Notes: generated by a model not told the origin, from the sequence alone. DNA of 64,000 bases from Pseudoalteromonas sp. XI10 (GCF_001469895.1 NZ_LOPY01000052.1:186001-250000), one strand, 5' to 3'; numbered from the stretch's first letter, positions 1-9,827 are shown. A program made the numbers and translations.

Positions 1-1134
1 GATTTCGGCCAGTGGTTTATTGAAAATTGGCTCACACACAGTACGAATGGCAAATTCAAACTCTTCAATGCTGGTATCGGCGGGTACCCAGCCAGAATCA
101 ACGTGTAGCTGTGCTACTTGGCGGTAATCACGATTGAAAAAGGCAATAAAGTTCTCTGCTAAATAGCGCTTATCTTCACGATTAAGGGTGCCTACAATAC
201 CGCAATCAATACCTATGTATTTTGGGTTATGAGGGTTTTCGCGAGAAACGAAGATATTACCTGGGTGCATATCAGCGTGGAAGAAGCTATCACGGAATAC
301 TTGTGTGAAAAATACTTCGACACCGCGCTCAGCTAGCAGCTGCATATTGGTATTTTGTGCCAGCAATGCTTCGGTATCTGATACCGGAATACCGTAAATG
401 CGCTCCATTACTAATACGTTACTGCGGCTGTAGTCGCTGTAAACAAAAGGAATGTAGAGCGAATCTGAGTCTTCAAAGTTACGGCGTAGCTGAATCGCAT
501 TCGCCCCTTCGCGCATTAGGTCGAGCTCATCGAGCAAAGTTTTTTTGTACTCGTTTACTACCTCAATAGGGCGTAAACGTTTCGCTTCTTTTAATAGCTT
601 AGCAACTAAGCGCGCGACTTTTTGCATTAGCATTAAGTCGGCATCAATTTGCTCTTTAATGTTAGGGCGAATGACTTTAATCACCACATCTTGTGGCGCG
701 CCATGCTCATCAATTAAGGTTGCAGTGTGAACTTGTGCAATTGAGGCTGATGCTAAAGGTGTTTGCGAAAAATCACTAAACAATTCACTAATATCATTAA
801 TACCCAGCGCTTTTTCGATAAGTTGCTGGGCAAGTTCACCTTCAAAAGGTTCAACTTGATCTTGCAGTAGTGCAAGCTCTAATGCGACATCATGAGGGAG
901 TAAATCACGGCGTGTTGAAAGCATTTGGCCAAACTTGATCCATACAGGGCCAAGCTCTTGCAGAGCAAGTCGTAAGCGCATACCTGCAGGTTTATCTTTA
1001 TGTTGGTTACGTAACCAAAATAAGCTGCCACGGGCGAGTTTGGCAAACCAAGGCACTCGTTTACGTGGAATTAATTCGTCTAAGCCATAGCTCAGTAGGG
1101 TTTTAGTGATGTAATAAAGACGAGCAGACGACAC
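1..1134 (-). CDS. ubiB: UbiB, ubiquinone biosynthesis atypical kinase/ATPase (C-terminus cut by window edge)
   Basis: Atypical ABC1/ADCK-family kinase-like protein needed for aerobic ubiquinone synthesis; it acts at the inner membrane with the Ubi complex. The frame is open from a GTG at 1134 to base 1 (378 codons; the family is about 530-550 aa), so the C-terminal membrane segments lie outside. The start is chosen because AAGGA lies six bases upstream and the protein then begins [20 protein letters not shown]. The family's KFGQ motif is at residues 67-70 ([16 protein letters not shown]), followed by an ExD-type stretch ([11 protein letters not shown]) and the HADMHPGN kinase-like loop. It is the last visible gene of ubiE-ubiJ-ubiB, 17 bases after ubiJ, the same order as in E. 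coli. Confidence 0.96.
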   Translation of the reverse strand, partial: MSSARLYYITKTLLSYGLDELIPRKRVPWFAKLARGSLFWLRNQHKDKPAGMRLRLALQELGPVWIKFGQMLSTRRDLLPHDVALELALLQDQVEPFEGELAQQLIEKALGINDISELFSDFSQTPLASASIAQVHTATLIDEHGAPQDVVIKVIRPNIKEQIDADLMLMQKVARLVAKLLKEAKRLRPIEVVNEYKKTLLDELDLMREGANAIQLRRNFEDSDSLYIPFVYSDYSRSNVLVMERIYGIPVSDTEALLAQNTNMQLLAERGVEVFFTQVFRDSFFHADMHPGNIFVSRENPHNPKYIGIDCGIVGTLNREDKRYLAENFIAFFNRDYRQVAQLHVDSGWVPADTSIEEFEFAIRTVCEPIFNKPLAEI

Positions 1135-1151
1135 ACAAGTTCCTTAGCGCA

Positions 1152-1757
1152 TTAGCGAGACTGTAACAGCGCGTTAATTCGCATCTCTAATTGAGATACT
1201 TGGCTTTTTAATTGGCGGTTTTGCTGTTTAAATTCAGCAAGCTCAAGAGGGTGTATAGTCACTGCTAACTCATCTTGGCAAAGCGTTGTTAAGGTGTTTT
1301 CTAACTTGCTTTTCGTTTGTGAGCCACGACGTTTTAAAGCTTGAATAGAGAGCCACAACTGTTGTGCTGGGGCATCGCCAATGTACCGAGAAAAATGTTC
1401 TGGCCAATCAATATCAAGCTCAGCAAATGCATTGCTGAAACCTTGTGCAAGATTTAAGTCGCCTTGTAAGTCGAGCTTATCTTGGCGAATGAGTTGCGTG
1501 AGCATTGATGGATCTTTAAGCGCCAACAAGGTGTCGATATCGGCGCTGATCATGCAATCAAAACTACGCTCTTGCGTACTGTATAAGTGAATTTGCTCGT
1601 CGCTGTAAACACACAAAATTGACTGTTGCCAATCACGTATCTCAATCAATAGCTGTTTATCAGCAATTGCTGCAAGCTTACCCTTTAACTGAGGGTCTAA
1701 CTGCAGCAGTTGATTAATGATTCGTTCGACGAGTGATAACAGAGCGTTTGCTAACAT
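1152..1757 (-). CDS. ubiJ: UbiJ, SCP2-domain ubiquinone biosynthesis accessory factor
   Basis: Accessory protein of the aerobic ubiquinone pathway; its SCP2-like pocket is thought to carry the lipid intermediate for the soluble Ubi complex. The 201-aa product has the usual family length. The N-terminal two thirds match the sterol-carrier-like fold (FDCMISADIDTLLALKD...LDLQGDLNLAQGF), and the C-terminus (LAEFKQQNRQLKSQVSQLE) is a predicted coiled coil typical of UbiJ. It lies 28 bases after ubiE and 17 before ubiB, clearly one operon. The call rests on the fold signature plus the conserved ubiE-ubiJ-ubiB order. Confidence 0.93.
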   Translation of the reverse strand: MLANALLSLVERIINQLLQLDPQLKGKLAAIADKQLLIEIRDWQQSILCVYSDEQIHLYSTQERSFDCMISADIDTLLALKDPSMLTQLIRQDKLDLQGDLNLAQGFSNAFAELDIDWPEHFSRYIGDAPAQQLWLSIQALKRRGSQTKSKLENTLTTLCQDELAVTIHPLELAEFKQQNRQLKSQVSQLEMRINALLQSR

Positions 1758-1785
1758 CGCGTTACCTACTTAATTTACAGAATTT

Positions 1786-2541
1786 TTAGTATTTAAAACC
1801 ACGGTGAAGGGCAACAATACCGCCAGTAAGGTTTTGATAACTGGTTTGTTCAAAACCCGCATCTTCCATCATGCCTTTTAATGTTTCTTGATCTGGATGC
1901 ATACGAATAGATTCTGCAAGATATTGATAAGACTCGCCATCATTCGCTACCAGCTCACCCATCTTAGGTAAGATATTAAATGAGTAGAAATCGTAGGCTT
2001 TGCTTAATATTTCTTGTTCTGGTTTTGAGAACTCAAGCACGAGTAAACGGCCACCTGGCTTAAGAATACGATACATTGAACGCAGAGCTTTATCTTTATC
2101 GGTCACGTTACGAAGACCAAAGGCAATCGTAATTAAGTCGAAGCTGTTATCAGGAAATGGCAATGCTTCTGCATTCATTTGAACATATTCGATATTGCCA
2201 ACACGACCAAGGTTACGAAGTTTCTCACGGCCAACTTTCAGCATTGAAGAGTTAATATCGCCTAAGATAACCTGACCGGTTTCACCCACTAACTGACTAA
2301 ATTTAGCGGTTAAATCACCTGTACCGCCGGCAAGATCTAATACATAGTGACCTTTGCGAACACCTGAACTTGCAATAGTTTGGCGTTTCCATAAACGATG
2401 AATACCGAACGACATAAGATCATTCATTACGTCATACTTTGCAGCGACTGAGTGGAATACATCTGCAACCATTGATGCTTTGTCGTTTTCAGCAACGGTT
2501 TTATAGCCAAAATGCGTGGTCTTTTCTTGATTCTCGTTCAT
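1786..2541 (-). CDS. ubiE: UbiE, demethylmenaquinone/2-methoxy-6-polyprenyl-1,4-benzoquinol methyltransferase
   Basis: SAM-dependent C-methyltransferase acting in both ubiquinone and menaquinone synthesis. At 251 aa it is full length. The class I methyltransferase SAM loop is visible as [12 protein letters not shown], followed by the UbiE signatures [17 protein letters not shown] near the N-terminus and [17 protein letters not shown] in the middle. It ends [14 protein letters not shown], as UbiE proteins do. It is the promoter-proximal gene of the ubi operon; its upstream spacer (2542-2662) separates it from the preceding minus-strand gene. Confidence 0.97.
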   Translation of the reverse strand: MNENQEKTTHFGYKTVAENDKASMVADVFHSVAAKYDVMNDLMSFGIHRLWKRQTIASSGVRKGHYVLDLAGGTGDLTAKFSQLVGETGQVILGDINSSMLKVGREKLRNLGRVGNIEYVQMNAEALPFPDNSFDLITIAFGLRNVTDKDKALRSMYRILKPGGRLLVLEFSKPEQEILSKAYDFYSFNILPKMGELVANDGESYQYLAESIRMHPDQETLKGMMEDAGFEQTSYQNLTGGIVALHRGFKY

Positions 2542-2662
2542 GATTAATCTCTATCGTGGCAATAAAGACTAGTGTACTTGATTGTAGCTGTGGGGTGCAA
2601 TTTGATTATAACTAAATCATCAGATTAGCATGGCTTTTCATGACTTAGCGCAGTTTTGAACT

Positions 2663-3667
2663 TTATTGGCCGGCAATAAAACTACTTTGTCCAAGTGACT
2701 TGGCTTTAGCGGCTGCTAAAGAGGCTTTACGGGCTAAACTGTTAAAGTCGCCATCGCCTTCATGTTTAGCGATACCTAGGGCTAGGGTGATTGCAGGAAG
2801 TTTGGTGCCATTTTTTGAGCTGACAAAGCGCAGCTTTTCTACGCCATTTCGTACTTTTTCGGCAATTAAGTTTGCAGTTTCAGGCTCTATATCAGCAAGT
2901 AAGATGGTAAATTCATCTTTACTTGTGCGCCCAGGTAAACCGCTTTCTTGTACGTATTTTTGCACTTGCTTGGCGACTTTGTTCAAAATAACTTCACCAA
3001 TGACATCGCCATAGTTTTCAATAAAATGGTTTAAGTTCTCAATGTGAATAGAGATAGCGCAAACCGCTTTATTTTGGCCGACCCAGAGTTGGGTTTGTTG
3101 ATTCAAGTAATGGCGCTTGTATAAGCCAGTTTGTTGGTCGGTAATGTGTTGTTTGCGTAATTGAGTGAGTTGTTTTTGAGTTTTTTCTTGCAGCGATTTG
3201 GCTTTTGCTATTTCTTGCTTAAATTGACGATGCTGGTTGAGCAGTACTTCTGATTGTTTACTGAGCATTTTTAATGCGTGACGCGTTTGCTCAATATTGT
3301 TTTCATCGATTGAATGCACACAGTCACTAACTTGATCAGCAAAGCGCACAATATTTTGTTCGTTATTGCTAGCATTACGCGAAAGAGTGTTAATTACTGA
3401 GTCAACGTTGCGAACAATGGCGGTTTTCATTTTATGGCCTTGCTCTATAAAATCGAAATAAAGCTGTTCTACATAGACACAATCGATGGTTTTTCTTTGT
3501 GCGATGGCACGGTCAATAGCGGCGTTAAGTTTTGGGTTAGACTGGCTGACGTAGGTGTAAACAACTTGGTAGTTAAGTGGTGACGGCGGTAATGCATGAT
3601 GTTCTAAAAAGATACATACCTTTGTCATTTTTTCTTGAGCAATAGCCATGGGATCATGGAACATCAT
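2663..3667 (-). CDS. GGDEF-like domain protein with degenerate active site
   Basis: A 334-aa protein with a helical N-terminal region (about 1-170, ending in a coiled coil) followed by a GGDEF-type domain (about 175-330, starting DQQTGLYKRHYL). The signature Gly-Gly-Asp-Glu-Phe is replaced by S249-K250-D251-E252-F253, and the metal-binding D-x-D of active diguanylate cyclases aligns with H208-I-E210, with the substrate-binding Asn also lost. From family knowledge such domains usually do not make cyclic di-GMP and may act as receptors or scaffolds. No signal peptide or membrane segment is seen. The start is one of two adjacent ATGs. It is a single gene on the minus strand. Confidence 0.85.
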   Translation of the reverse strand: MMFHDPMAIAQEKMTKVCIFLEHHALPPSPLNYQVVYTYVSQSNPKLNAAIDRAIAQRKTIDCVYVEQLYFDFIEQGHKMKTAIVRNVDSVINTLSRNASNNEQNIVRFADQVSDCVHSIDENNIEQTRHALKMLSKQSEVLLNQHRQFKQEIAKAKSLQEKTQKQLTQLRKQHITDQQTGLYKRHYLNQQTQLWVGQNKAVCAISIHIENLNHFIENYGDVIGEVILNKVAKQVQKYVQESGLPGRTSKDEFTILLADIEPETANLIAEKVRNGVEKLRFVSSKNGTKLPAITLALGIAKHEGDGDFNSLARKASLAAAKAKSLGQSSFIAGQ

Positions 3668-4008
3668 TTTTCAATACCACTAAATACGCATATCAACCAA
3701 TTAATCATCTCTTCCGTAAAGTTTATTTGCTTCCAAGCATAAATACTGAGTCTACAGTAATCTGTAATCAGTCTATTTAAAAGCAAAATCGCTAATTTTG
3801 GAACTTAAATTTGTTTCGTTTGTGTCTATTAGCTGATTTTCTCAACAACTTTAACAAGTGTAATTAAAAATTGCTTAAACCTTGCTCATTCTTATGTACA
3901 CAACGCTGTTAATTTGAGCGTATTTAACCTGAGCTTGGTCGCATTTGCTTGGGTTTTAGCCAGTGCTGCGCTACTTTAGCGATACTGATTAAAACGAAAA
4001 AGAATGCT
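3668..4008. other. 341-bp divergent intergenic region
   Basis: AT-rich spacer between the divergent GGDEF-like and DUF885 genes, so promoters for both should lie here. I see no convincing consensus promoter and no ORF. A small hairpin (ACAG-TAAT-CTGT) lies near 3755-3770. A TTG 20 codons upstream of 4009 is in frame with the DUF885 gene but is not its likely start. Confidence 0.5.
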
Positions 4009-5787
4009 ATGAAACAAACACTGTCGCGAACTTTAAACCGTTCTGTTATTGCGGTTGCTTTAGCTTGTACTTTAAGCGCTTGCCAAGTAACAAATATTGA
4101 TGCTGATCAGCAATTTACTCAAGTAGCCGAAAATATTGTTAATTACCGCCAAAGCATCAGCCCATATGGTAAAGAAAATGGCGTTGATGGTTATTTATTA
4201 GAAAATCTATCGGCTGAATTTTTAGAACAAAAATATAAGAAGAATACTGAGTTACTTGCCGAGCTAGACGCTATCGACCGTGATAAGTTATCGGAAGAAA
4301 ATCGCATTAACCTGACTATTTTGCGTGGCCAAGTGCAAAATAGTGTCGATGAATATGTGTTTAATGCGCACTATATGCCGCTGACATCTGAGTATGGCTT
4401 CCATTCTAGCCTATCATTTATGATATCAAGCTCAGATTACACAAAACCAGAAGATTACCAGCTATATCTTGCTAAATTACAGCAAATTCCTCGCTATTTT
4501 TCGCAAAATATCGGCTGGATGCGAAAAGGTCTTGAAGTGGGTCTAACCCAACCAAAGGCTGTTTTAGAAGGCTATCAAGACTCAATCACGGCTTATATTG
4601 TTGATGATGCGACACAGTCTGAATTTTACAAACCATTTTTAAATAACACGGCAGGTTTAAGTGATAGCGAGTTTGCAGCGCTACAAAAGCAAGCGCAAAC
4701 CATTATCAAAGAACAAGTTATTCCGGCATATCAAGGTTACTTAACTTTCTTTAACAATGAGTATCAACCGGGTGCACGTACAGATATTGGTATTTCAAGT
4801 ACGCCGAATGGCAAAGCGTTTTACGAAAATCGCGCTAAGTACTACACCACCACAGATATGACGCCAAAAGAAATCCATGAGCTGGGTTTACAAGAAGTTG
4901 CGCGTATTCGTGCAGAAATGGAAAAAATTATTGAGAAAGTAGGCTTTGAAGGCTCGTTTGCTGATTTTGTGCACTTTTTACGTACTGATCCGCAATTTTA
5001 CGCAAAAACACCTAAAGATTTGCTAAAAGAAGCGTCTTACATCGCCAAGAAAATGGATGCGCAGTTACCTAAGTTATTCCACACCTTGCCAAGAATGCCG
5101 TACGGTGTTGCGCCAGTGCCAGAGAGTATTGCCCCTAAATATACAACCGGCCGTTACTCAGGTTCTCGCCGTGATGACCAAGCAGGTTATTACTGGGTTA
5201 ATACCTATGCGCTAGATAAGCGCCCGTTGTATGTTCTTGAAGCATTAACTTTGCACGAAGCTGTACCAGGGCATCATTTACAAATCTCGCTAAATGCAGA
5301 ACTTGAGTCATTACCAAGCTATCGCCGTAATGCATATTTGTCGGCATTTGGTGAAGGTTGGGGCTTATATTCGGAGTTTTTAGGTATCGAAGCGGGCTTT
5401 TATCAAGACCCATACAGTGATTTTGGTCGTTTGACTTATGAAATGTGGCGTGCAGCACGTTTAGTGGTTGATACAGGTATGCATATGTATGGCTGGAGCC
5501 GCGAACGCGCAATGAAGTTTATGAGCGAAAACACAGCGCTATCATTACATAACGTGAAGACCGAAACCGACCGTTATATTTCATGGCCTGCACAAGCGTT
5601 GTCATACAAAATTGGTGAGCTAACAATTAAACGTTTACGCCACGAAGCTGAGCAAGCACTTGGTCAAGATTTCGATATTCGCGAATTCCACCATCAAATA
5701 TTACGTCATGGCTCAGTGCCAATGTCAGTGCTTGAAGAGCAAATTCAACTTTATATTAAAGCTGAATTAGCCAAACGAGCAGCATAG
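4009..5787 (+). CDS. DUF885 family lipoprotein (putative zinc metallopeptidase)
   Basis: A 592-aa DUF885 protein, a family related to zinc peptidases. The start is the ATG at 4009, which gives a proper lipoprotein signal peptide (MKQTLSRTLNRSVIAVALAC) with lipobox LSAC at Cys25; an in-frame TTG at 3949 would bury the signal. The zinc motif HEAVPGHH (residues 416-423) is intact, and the typical GEGWGLYSE segment follows. The mature protein is expected in the periplasm, anchored by lipid, where it may degrade peptides; the substrate is unknown. It is monocistronic, closed by a terminator at 5804-5831. Confidence 0.9.
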   Translation: MKQTLSRTLNRSVIAVALACTLSACQVTNIDADQQFTQVAENIVNYRQSISPYGKENGVDGYLLENLSAEFLEQKYKKNTELLAELDAIDRDKLSEENRINLTILRGQVQNSVDEYVFNAHYMPLTSEYGFHSSLSFMISSSDYTKPEDYQLYLAKLQQIPRYFSQNIGWMRKGLEVGLTQPKAVLEGYQDSITAYIVDDATQSEFYKPFLNNTAGLSDSEFAALQKQAQTIIKEQVIPAYQGYLTFFNNEYQPGARTDIGISSTPNGKAFYENRAKYYTTTDMTPKEIHELGLQEVARIRAEMEKIIEKVGFEGSFADFVHFLRTDPQFYAKTPKDLLKEASYIAKKMDAQLPKLFHTLPRMPYGVAPVPESIAPKYTTGRYSGSRRDDQAGYYWVNTYALDKRPLYVLEALTLHEAVPGHHLQISLNAELESLPSYRRNAYLSAFGEGWGLYSEFLGIEAGFYQDPYSDFGRLTYEMWRAARLVVDTGMHMYGWSRERAMKFMSENTALSLHNVKTETDRYISWPAQALSYKIGELTIKRLRHEAEQALGQDFDIREFHHQILRHGSVPMSVLEEQIQLYIKAELAKRAA

Positions 5788-5803
5788 CGGCATAAAATAA
5801 ACG

Positions 5804-5831
5804 AAAAGGCGTGACTTACATCACGCCTTTT
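5804..5831 (+). terminator. Rho-independent terminator after the DUF885 gene
   Basis: Inverted repeat AAAAGGCGTGA / TCACGCCTTTT with a six-base loop, followed by a T run, 17 bases after the stop codon. Confidence 0.9.
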
Positions 5832-5899
5832 TTGTTTATTGCACGTAATATAAACACCTTATATGCTTTGAAGGATGTCATTTCGCAAAGGGGCCTTGG

Positions 5900-7384
5900 A
5901 TGAGTGATTTTATAATTTTTAGTATCGATGTTTTTGCCAGCTTGTTTATTTTTGCACTCGGCATAGGCTTGCTGGTGATTGTGTGCTTTTACATTAGTGA
6001 TGTGACGCAATCTAAGCAGGCGATTCGCCGTAATTACCCAGTGATCGGCCGCTTTCGTTATTTTTTTGAACGCCAAGGTGAATTCTTCCGACAATACTTT
6101 TTTGCTATGGATAGGGAAGAGCTACCATTTAACCGTGCTGAGCGAAGCTGGGTTTACCGCGCTGCGAAAAATGTTGACCGCACTACGGCCTTTGGTTCAA
6201 CCCAAAGCCTTGAAGCAACGGGCACTGTGATGTTTATGAACTGTGCGTTTCCAACCTTAGATGAAGATGCACTCGACCCGAGCGAAGTTACGTTAGGGCC
6301 TTATTGCCAAGCTCCTTATACAACAAGCTCGTTATTTAATATTTCTGGCATGAGCTTTGGTGCCTTATCTAAGCCTGCGGTGCGCGCACTATCGCGAGGT
6401 GCAAAGTTAGCAGGCTGTTGGATGAATACCGGTGAAGGAGGGCTCAGCCCTTACCACCTTGAAGGTGGCGCTGATATTGTGTTTCAGATTGGCACGGCTA
6501 AATATGGTGTACGAGATGAGCACGGTAAATTAAGCACCGAAAAACTCAAAGCAATTGCTGAGCACGAACAAGTTAAAATGTTCGAAATTAAAATGAGTCA
6601 AGGTGCTAAACCCGGTAAAGGGGGTATGTTACCAGGGCGCAAAGTGACTGCTGAAATTGCAAAAATTCGGGGTATTCCTGAAGGGCATGACTCTATTAGT
6701 CCAAATGGTCATCCAGAGATTAAATGCCCAGCAGATTTACTCGATATGATTGAAACGGTACGCAGTACCACAGGTAAACCAACCGGTTTTAAAGCGGTGA
6801 TTGGTGAATATACTTGGCTCGAAAGTTTGTTCAGTGAAATTAATAATCGTGGTATTGAATCAGCCCCTGATTTTATCACTATTGATAGTGCCGACGGTGG
6901 AACGGGCGCTGCCCCTCAACCCTTGATGGATTCAGTTGGTTTACCGCTACGAGAGAGCCTGCCTTTGGTTGTTGATCTGCTAAAAAAACATGGTCTCAGA
7001 GAACGAGTGAAAGTGATTGCATCAGGTAAGCTAATCGTACCGTCAAAAGTGGCTTGGGCACTTGCATTGGGTGCTGATTTTATTGTGTCGGCGCGTGGTC
7101 ATATGTTTTCGCTTGGTTGTATTCAGGCTCTACAATGTAATAAAGATACCTGCCCGACCGGTATTACGACTCATAATGAACGCTTACAGCGAGGCCTCGA
7201 TGTGACCGATAAGGCACAACGTGTCGCCAATTATAATAAGTTTATTCATTATGGTGCAGGGCTGATTGCTCATTCATGTGGTGTATCAAGTGCCCGCGAG
7301 TTAGCTCGCCAGCATGTACGAGTGGTACAAGAAAATGGTTTATCAGAGCCGCTCGATAAAATGTATGAGCACTACAATAAATAA
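5900..7384 (+). CDS. FMN-binding glutamate synthase family protein, membrane anchored
   Basis: A 494-aa protein matching the FMN/glutamate-synthase central domain as a stand-alone polypeptide. An N-terminal transmembrane helix (about residues 8-32) anchors it. The TIM-barrel signatures GMSFGALSKPA, GEGGLSPYH and DSADGGTGAAPQP are present, and three cysteines (C407, C413, C418) sit where glutamate synthases bind the 3Fe-4S cluster (LQCNKDTCPTG). There is no glutaminase domain, so it cannot be a complete GOGAT; the true reaction of these stand-alone proteins is not established. It is monocistronic and followed by a terminator. Confidence 0.88.
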   Translation: MSDFIIFSIDVFASLFIFALGIGLLVIVCFYISDVTQSKQAIRRNYPVIGRFRYFFERQGEFFRQYFFAMDREELPFNRAERSWVYRAAKNVDRTTAFGSTQSLEATGTVMFMNCAFPTLDEDALDPSEVTLGPYCQAPYTTSSLFNISGMSFGALSKPAVRALSRGAKLAGCWMNTGEGGLSPYHLEGGADIVFQIGTAKYGVRDEHGKLSTEKLKAIAEHEQVKMFEIKMSQGAKPGKGGMLPGRKVTAEIAKIRGIPEGHDSISPNGHPEIKCPADLLDMIETVRSTTGKPTGFKAVIGEYTWLESLFSEINNRGIESAPDFITIDSADGGTGAAPQPLMDSVGLPLRESLPLVVDLLKKHGLRERVKVIASGKLIVPSKVAWALALGADFIVSARGHMFSLGCIQALQCNKDTCPTGITTHNERLQRGLDVTDKAQRVANYNKFIHYGAGLIAHSCGVSSARELARQHVRVVQENGLSEPLDKMYEHYNK

Positions 7385-7399
7385 TTTAGTTGAATAATT

Positions 7400-7423
7400 A
7401 AAAGGCGCATTAAGCGCCTTTTT
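7400..7423 (+). terminator. Rho-independent terminator (glutamate-synthase-like gene)
   Basis: Stem AAAAGGCGC / GCGCCTTTTT around a short loop, 15 bases after the stop. The convergent mtnK gene ends at 7436, so it may serve both directions. Confidence 0.9.
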
Positions 7424-7435
7424 ACTTTTTGATTA

Positions 7436-8653
7436 TTAGTTTAATAAACTGATTAACAAAGAAAAGAACTCATCTTTATTGTTACAGCTTGTGGCATTGA
7501 GCATCAGTTGCTCACCGAGTACAAGCGTTTGTTGTTGTACTGCTAAACGAGCTTGTGCATCTTCAATACCGTCTATATCTGCAACATGGGCTAAACCAAT
7601 AGTACGGCGAATAAGTTCAGCGCCACAGTAGCCAATCGCATCACGCAATACGTGTTGTAAGTAATCTTCGCTAAAGGCGCGGTTTGCAAAGCTAATATCA
7701 GTTGCTTCGCTGCTTGCTAGGTTTAACCAATGTTGCTCAAATTGGCTATAACAGTCTTGTAAGCAGGTTAATAAATGGGTTTGATACTGGCGGCGTTTTG
7801 CTTGCTCTGTGATACGGGCGTTTTGGGCACAGTAATTTAGTAGCAAGTTACCCATAAATGAGCCGATATCAAAGCCAACAGGGCCAAAAAAGCCAAACTC
7901 TGGGTCGATCATTTTAGTTGTTTTGCTATCAACAAAAATGCTGCCACTGTGCATATCGCCATGCAATAAAGTTTGTGGGCACGATAAAAATTTAGCTTTT
8001 AATTTGGCCGCTGCCAGTTTTAAACCGTCATTATTTCGAATACTTTCGACGTGCTCATTAAGCTCAGTTGGGAAATTATTGCGCTCATGCTCAATGTACG
8101 GATCAGTAAAGAATAAGTCTTCTGTGATCTTACATAAATCAGGATTAATAAATTGACTGACTTTGGCTTTTTTATCTTCAGCAGATAAGTAAAAGTCTGA
8201 GTTATAAAAGCCTGTTCGGCTTAAATAGAGCGCAACATGACTTGCCAATAATGGAAATTGCTCTGCGTTGATTTGTGCGCCACGTAAAATTTGTAACTCA
8301 CCTAAATCTTCTAACACGGTTAATGCCAGCTCTACATTGTGATGCAATATCGCCACGGTATGCTCTGGGCATAACTTACCATGATTAATCAATACTTCGG
8401 CTTCGATTCTGGCGCGGTCTAACGATAATGGCCATGACTCACCTACGCAGCGGGCATAAGGGAGTGCTTGCTTTAGAATTACACTGTTGTTGTGCTGATC
8501 AGCAACCCGAAAAACTAAGTTTAAGTTTCCGTCTCCAAACTCGTATGCAGTCAGTGTTGCATCCGCAGGGAAGACTGAAATTAGTTCACTTTTAACAAGT
8601 TCTTTAATGTAATCAACAGCATGCTCTGCATTAAAGGCAGTGTATTTAGCCAT
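7436..8653 (-). CDS. mtnK: MtnK, S-methyl-5-thioribose kinase
   Basis: Phosphorylates methylthioribose to methylthioribose-1-phosphate, the entry step of the methionine salvage cycle. The 405-aa length is normal. It has the aminoglycoside-phosphotransferase-like kinase fold: the nucleotide loop contains DGN at residues 41-43, the catalytic loop is HGDMHSGSIFV (231-241, catalytic D233), and the metal-binding motif is DPEFGF (D250). It is divergent from mtnA, which uses its product; the shared spacer carries tandem MetJ-like boxes. Confidence 0.96.
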   Translation of the reverse strand: MAKYTAFNAEHAVDYIKELVKSELISVFPADATLTAYEFGDGNLNLVFRVADQHNNSVILKQALPYARCVGESWPLSLDRARIEAEVLINHGKLCPEHTVAILHHNVELALTVLEDLGELQILRGAQINAEQFPLLASHVALYLSRTGFYNSDFYLSAEDKKAKVSQFINPDLCKITEDLFFTDPYIEHERNNFPTELNEHVESIRNNDGLKLAAAKLKAKFLSCPQTLLHGDMHSGSIFVDSKTTKMIDPEFGFFGPVGFDIGSFMGNLLLNYCAQNARITEQAKRRQYQTHLLTCLQDCYSQFEQHWLNLASSEATDISFANRAFSEDYLQHVLRDAIGYCGAELIRRTIGLAHVADIDGIEDAQARLAVQQQTLVLGEQLMLNATSCNNKDEFFSLLISLLN

Positions 8654-8706
8654 GGCTCTATCTCGTAATACAATTAACTTCGAGCATTCTATACCTGTAA
8701 CCGTTT

Positions 8707-8722
8707 AGATGTCCATACATCT
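8707..8722. promoter_or_regulatory. Tandem MetJ-like operator between mtnK and mtnA
   Basis: Two adjacent 8-bp units, AGATGTCC and ATACATCT, each match the MetJ box AGACGTCT at 6 of 8 positions. They lie in the spacer between the divergent mtnK and mtnA genes. A near copy occurs at 14346-14361, the other divergent methionine-salvage promoter region. That the site is a MetJ operator is inference from the match and context. Confidence 0.7.
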
Positions 8723-8798
8723 AGCTTGTTAGTTATCAAAACTGATGTAAAATAACTATTCACTTAAATTAGTTATTCATTAGTTATTCGGATTCAGT

Positions 8799-9827
8799 AT
8801 GCAAGATCTCATCGCCAGCAGTATTAAATATCAGCAAGGTACGCTAACCGTGCTTGATCAGTATTTGTTGCCACATCAACAGCATTGGCATGTATGTAAC
8901 GATGTTGAAACGATGAAAGATTTGATTCTGACTTTGAAAATCCGGGGCGCACCTTTAATCGGCTTAGGTGCGAGCTTATTGGTTGCACACTTAGCTGAGC
9001 AAGGCATGAGTCAATCAGCACTTGCTATTGCCATTGATGAACTAGAAGCAACCCGCCCAACAGCGGTAAACCTTATGCACTGCATGGCCAAGTTACGTGC
9101 AGCGCTTGCAGAGACTGATTATGTTGTTGCTGTTGTTTCTACTGCTGAGCAGTTATTTAAAGAAGATATTGCCCTTTGCGATAGCATGGCAGAACGTGGT
9201 GCTGCCTTGGTTGATAAAGGCGATAACATTTTAACCCATTGTAATACCGGTGCTTTAGCGACTGCGGGCGTAGGCACTGCATTAGGTGTGATTTATAAAG
9301 CGCAGCAACGCCATAGTGATATTCATGTTTGGGTTGATGAAACAAGGCCGTTACTGCAAGGCGGCCGCTTAACGGCTTTTGAGCTTGAGCGCTGGCAAAT
9401 TCCTTATACCCTGATTTGCGATAACATGGCGGCCAGTTTAATGGCTGCGGGCAAAGTAGATAAAATCTTTGTAGGTGCAGACCGTATTGCTGCAAACGGT
9501 GACTTTGCCAATAAGGTAGGCACATATAACCTTGCAGTGTTAGCGCGTTTTCATAACATTCCATTTTATGTCGTTGCGCCACTTACTACACTTGATACAC
9601 AAACGGTGTGTGGTTCAGATATCGAAATTGAGCAACGCAGCCCTAATGAAGTGCGCGGTGTTAGTGGTAGTTTTGGTGAAGCAATGTGGGCACCGACTAA
9701 CGCAAAGGTTTATAACCCAGCATTTGATGTTACACCGGCGAGCCTAGTCACAGGCTGGGTGCTCGATAGCGGAGTTTATAACCAATCCGATATCGAGCAA
9801 GGTATTCTAAAGCAGTTAAAGTCGTAA
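8799..9827 (+). CDS. mtnA: MtnA, S-methyl-5-thioribose-1-phosphate isomerase
   Basis: Converts methylthioribose-1-phosphate to methylthioribulose-1-phosphate. It is 342 aa, normal length. The substrate loop RGAP is at residues 49-52, the catalytic cysteine is C148 in HCNTGALAT, and the catalytic aspartate is D228 in GADRIAANGD; these match the residues known from Bacillus MtnA. It is divergent from mtnK and convergent with the regulator that ends at 9829, leaving a single base between the genes and no terminator. Confidence 0.97.
   Translation: MQDLIASSIKYQQGTLTVLDQYLLPHQQHWHVCNDVETMKDLILTLKIRGAPLIGLGASLLVAHLAEQGMSQSALAIAIDELEATRPTAVNLMHCMAKLRAALAETDYVVAVVSTAEQLFKEDIALCDSMAERGAALVDKGDNILTHCNTGALATAGVGTALGVIYKAQQRHSDIHVWVDETRPLLQGGRLTAFELERWQIPYTLICDNMAASLMAAGKVDKIFVGADRIAANGDFANKVGTYNLAVLARFHNIPFYVVAPLTTLDTQTVCGSDIEIEQRSPNEVRGVSGSFGEAMWAPTNAKVYNPAFDVTPASLVTGWVLDSGVYNQSDIEQGILKQLKS

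Noticed and set aside
5816-6094. 92-codon minus-strand frame over the start of the glutamate-synthase-like gene
   Set aside because: It would begin inside the membrane-helix coding region and overlap the terminator; no family pattern.
5900-7384. Complete glutamate synthase (GltB)
   Set aside because: The glutaminase and C-terminal GXGXG domains are missing and the protein is only 494 aa.
9157-9582. 141-codon minus-strand frame inside mtnA
   Set aside because: Fully antisense to mtnA, with skewed His/Gln/Leu composition typical of a shadow frame.
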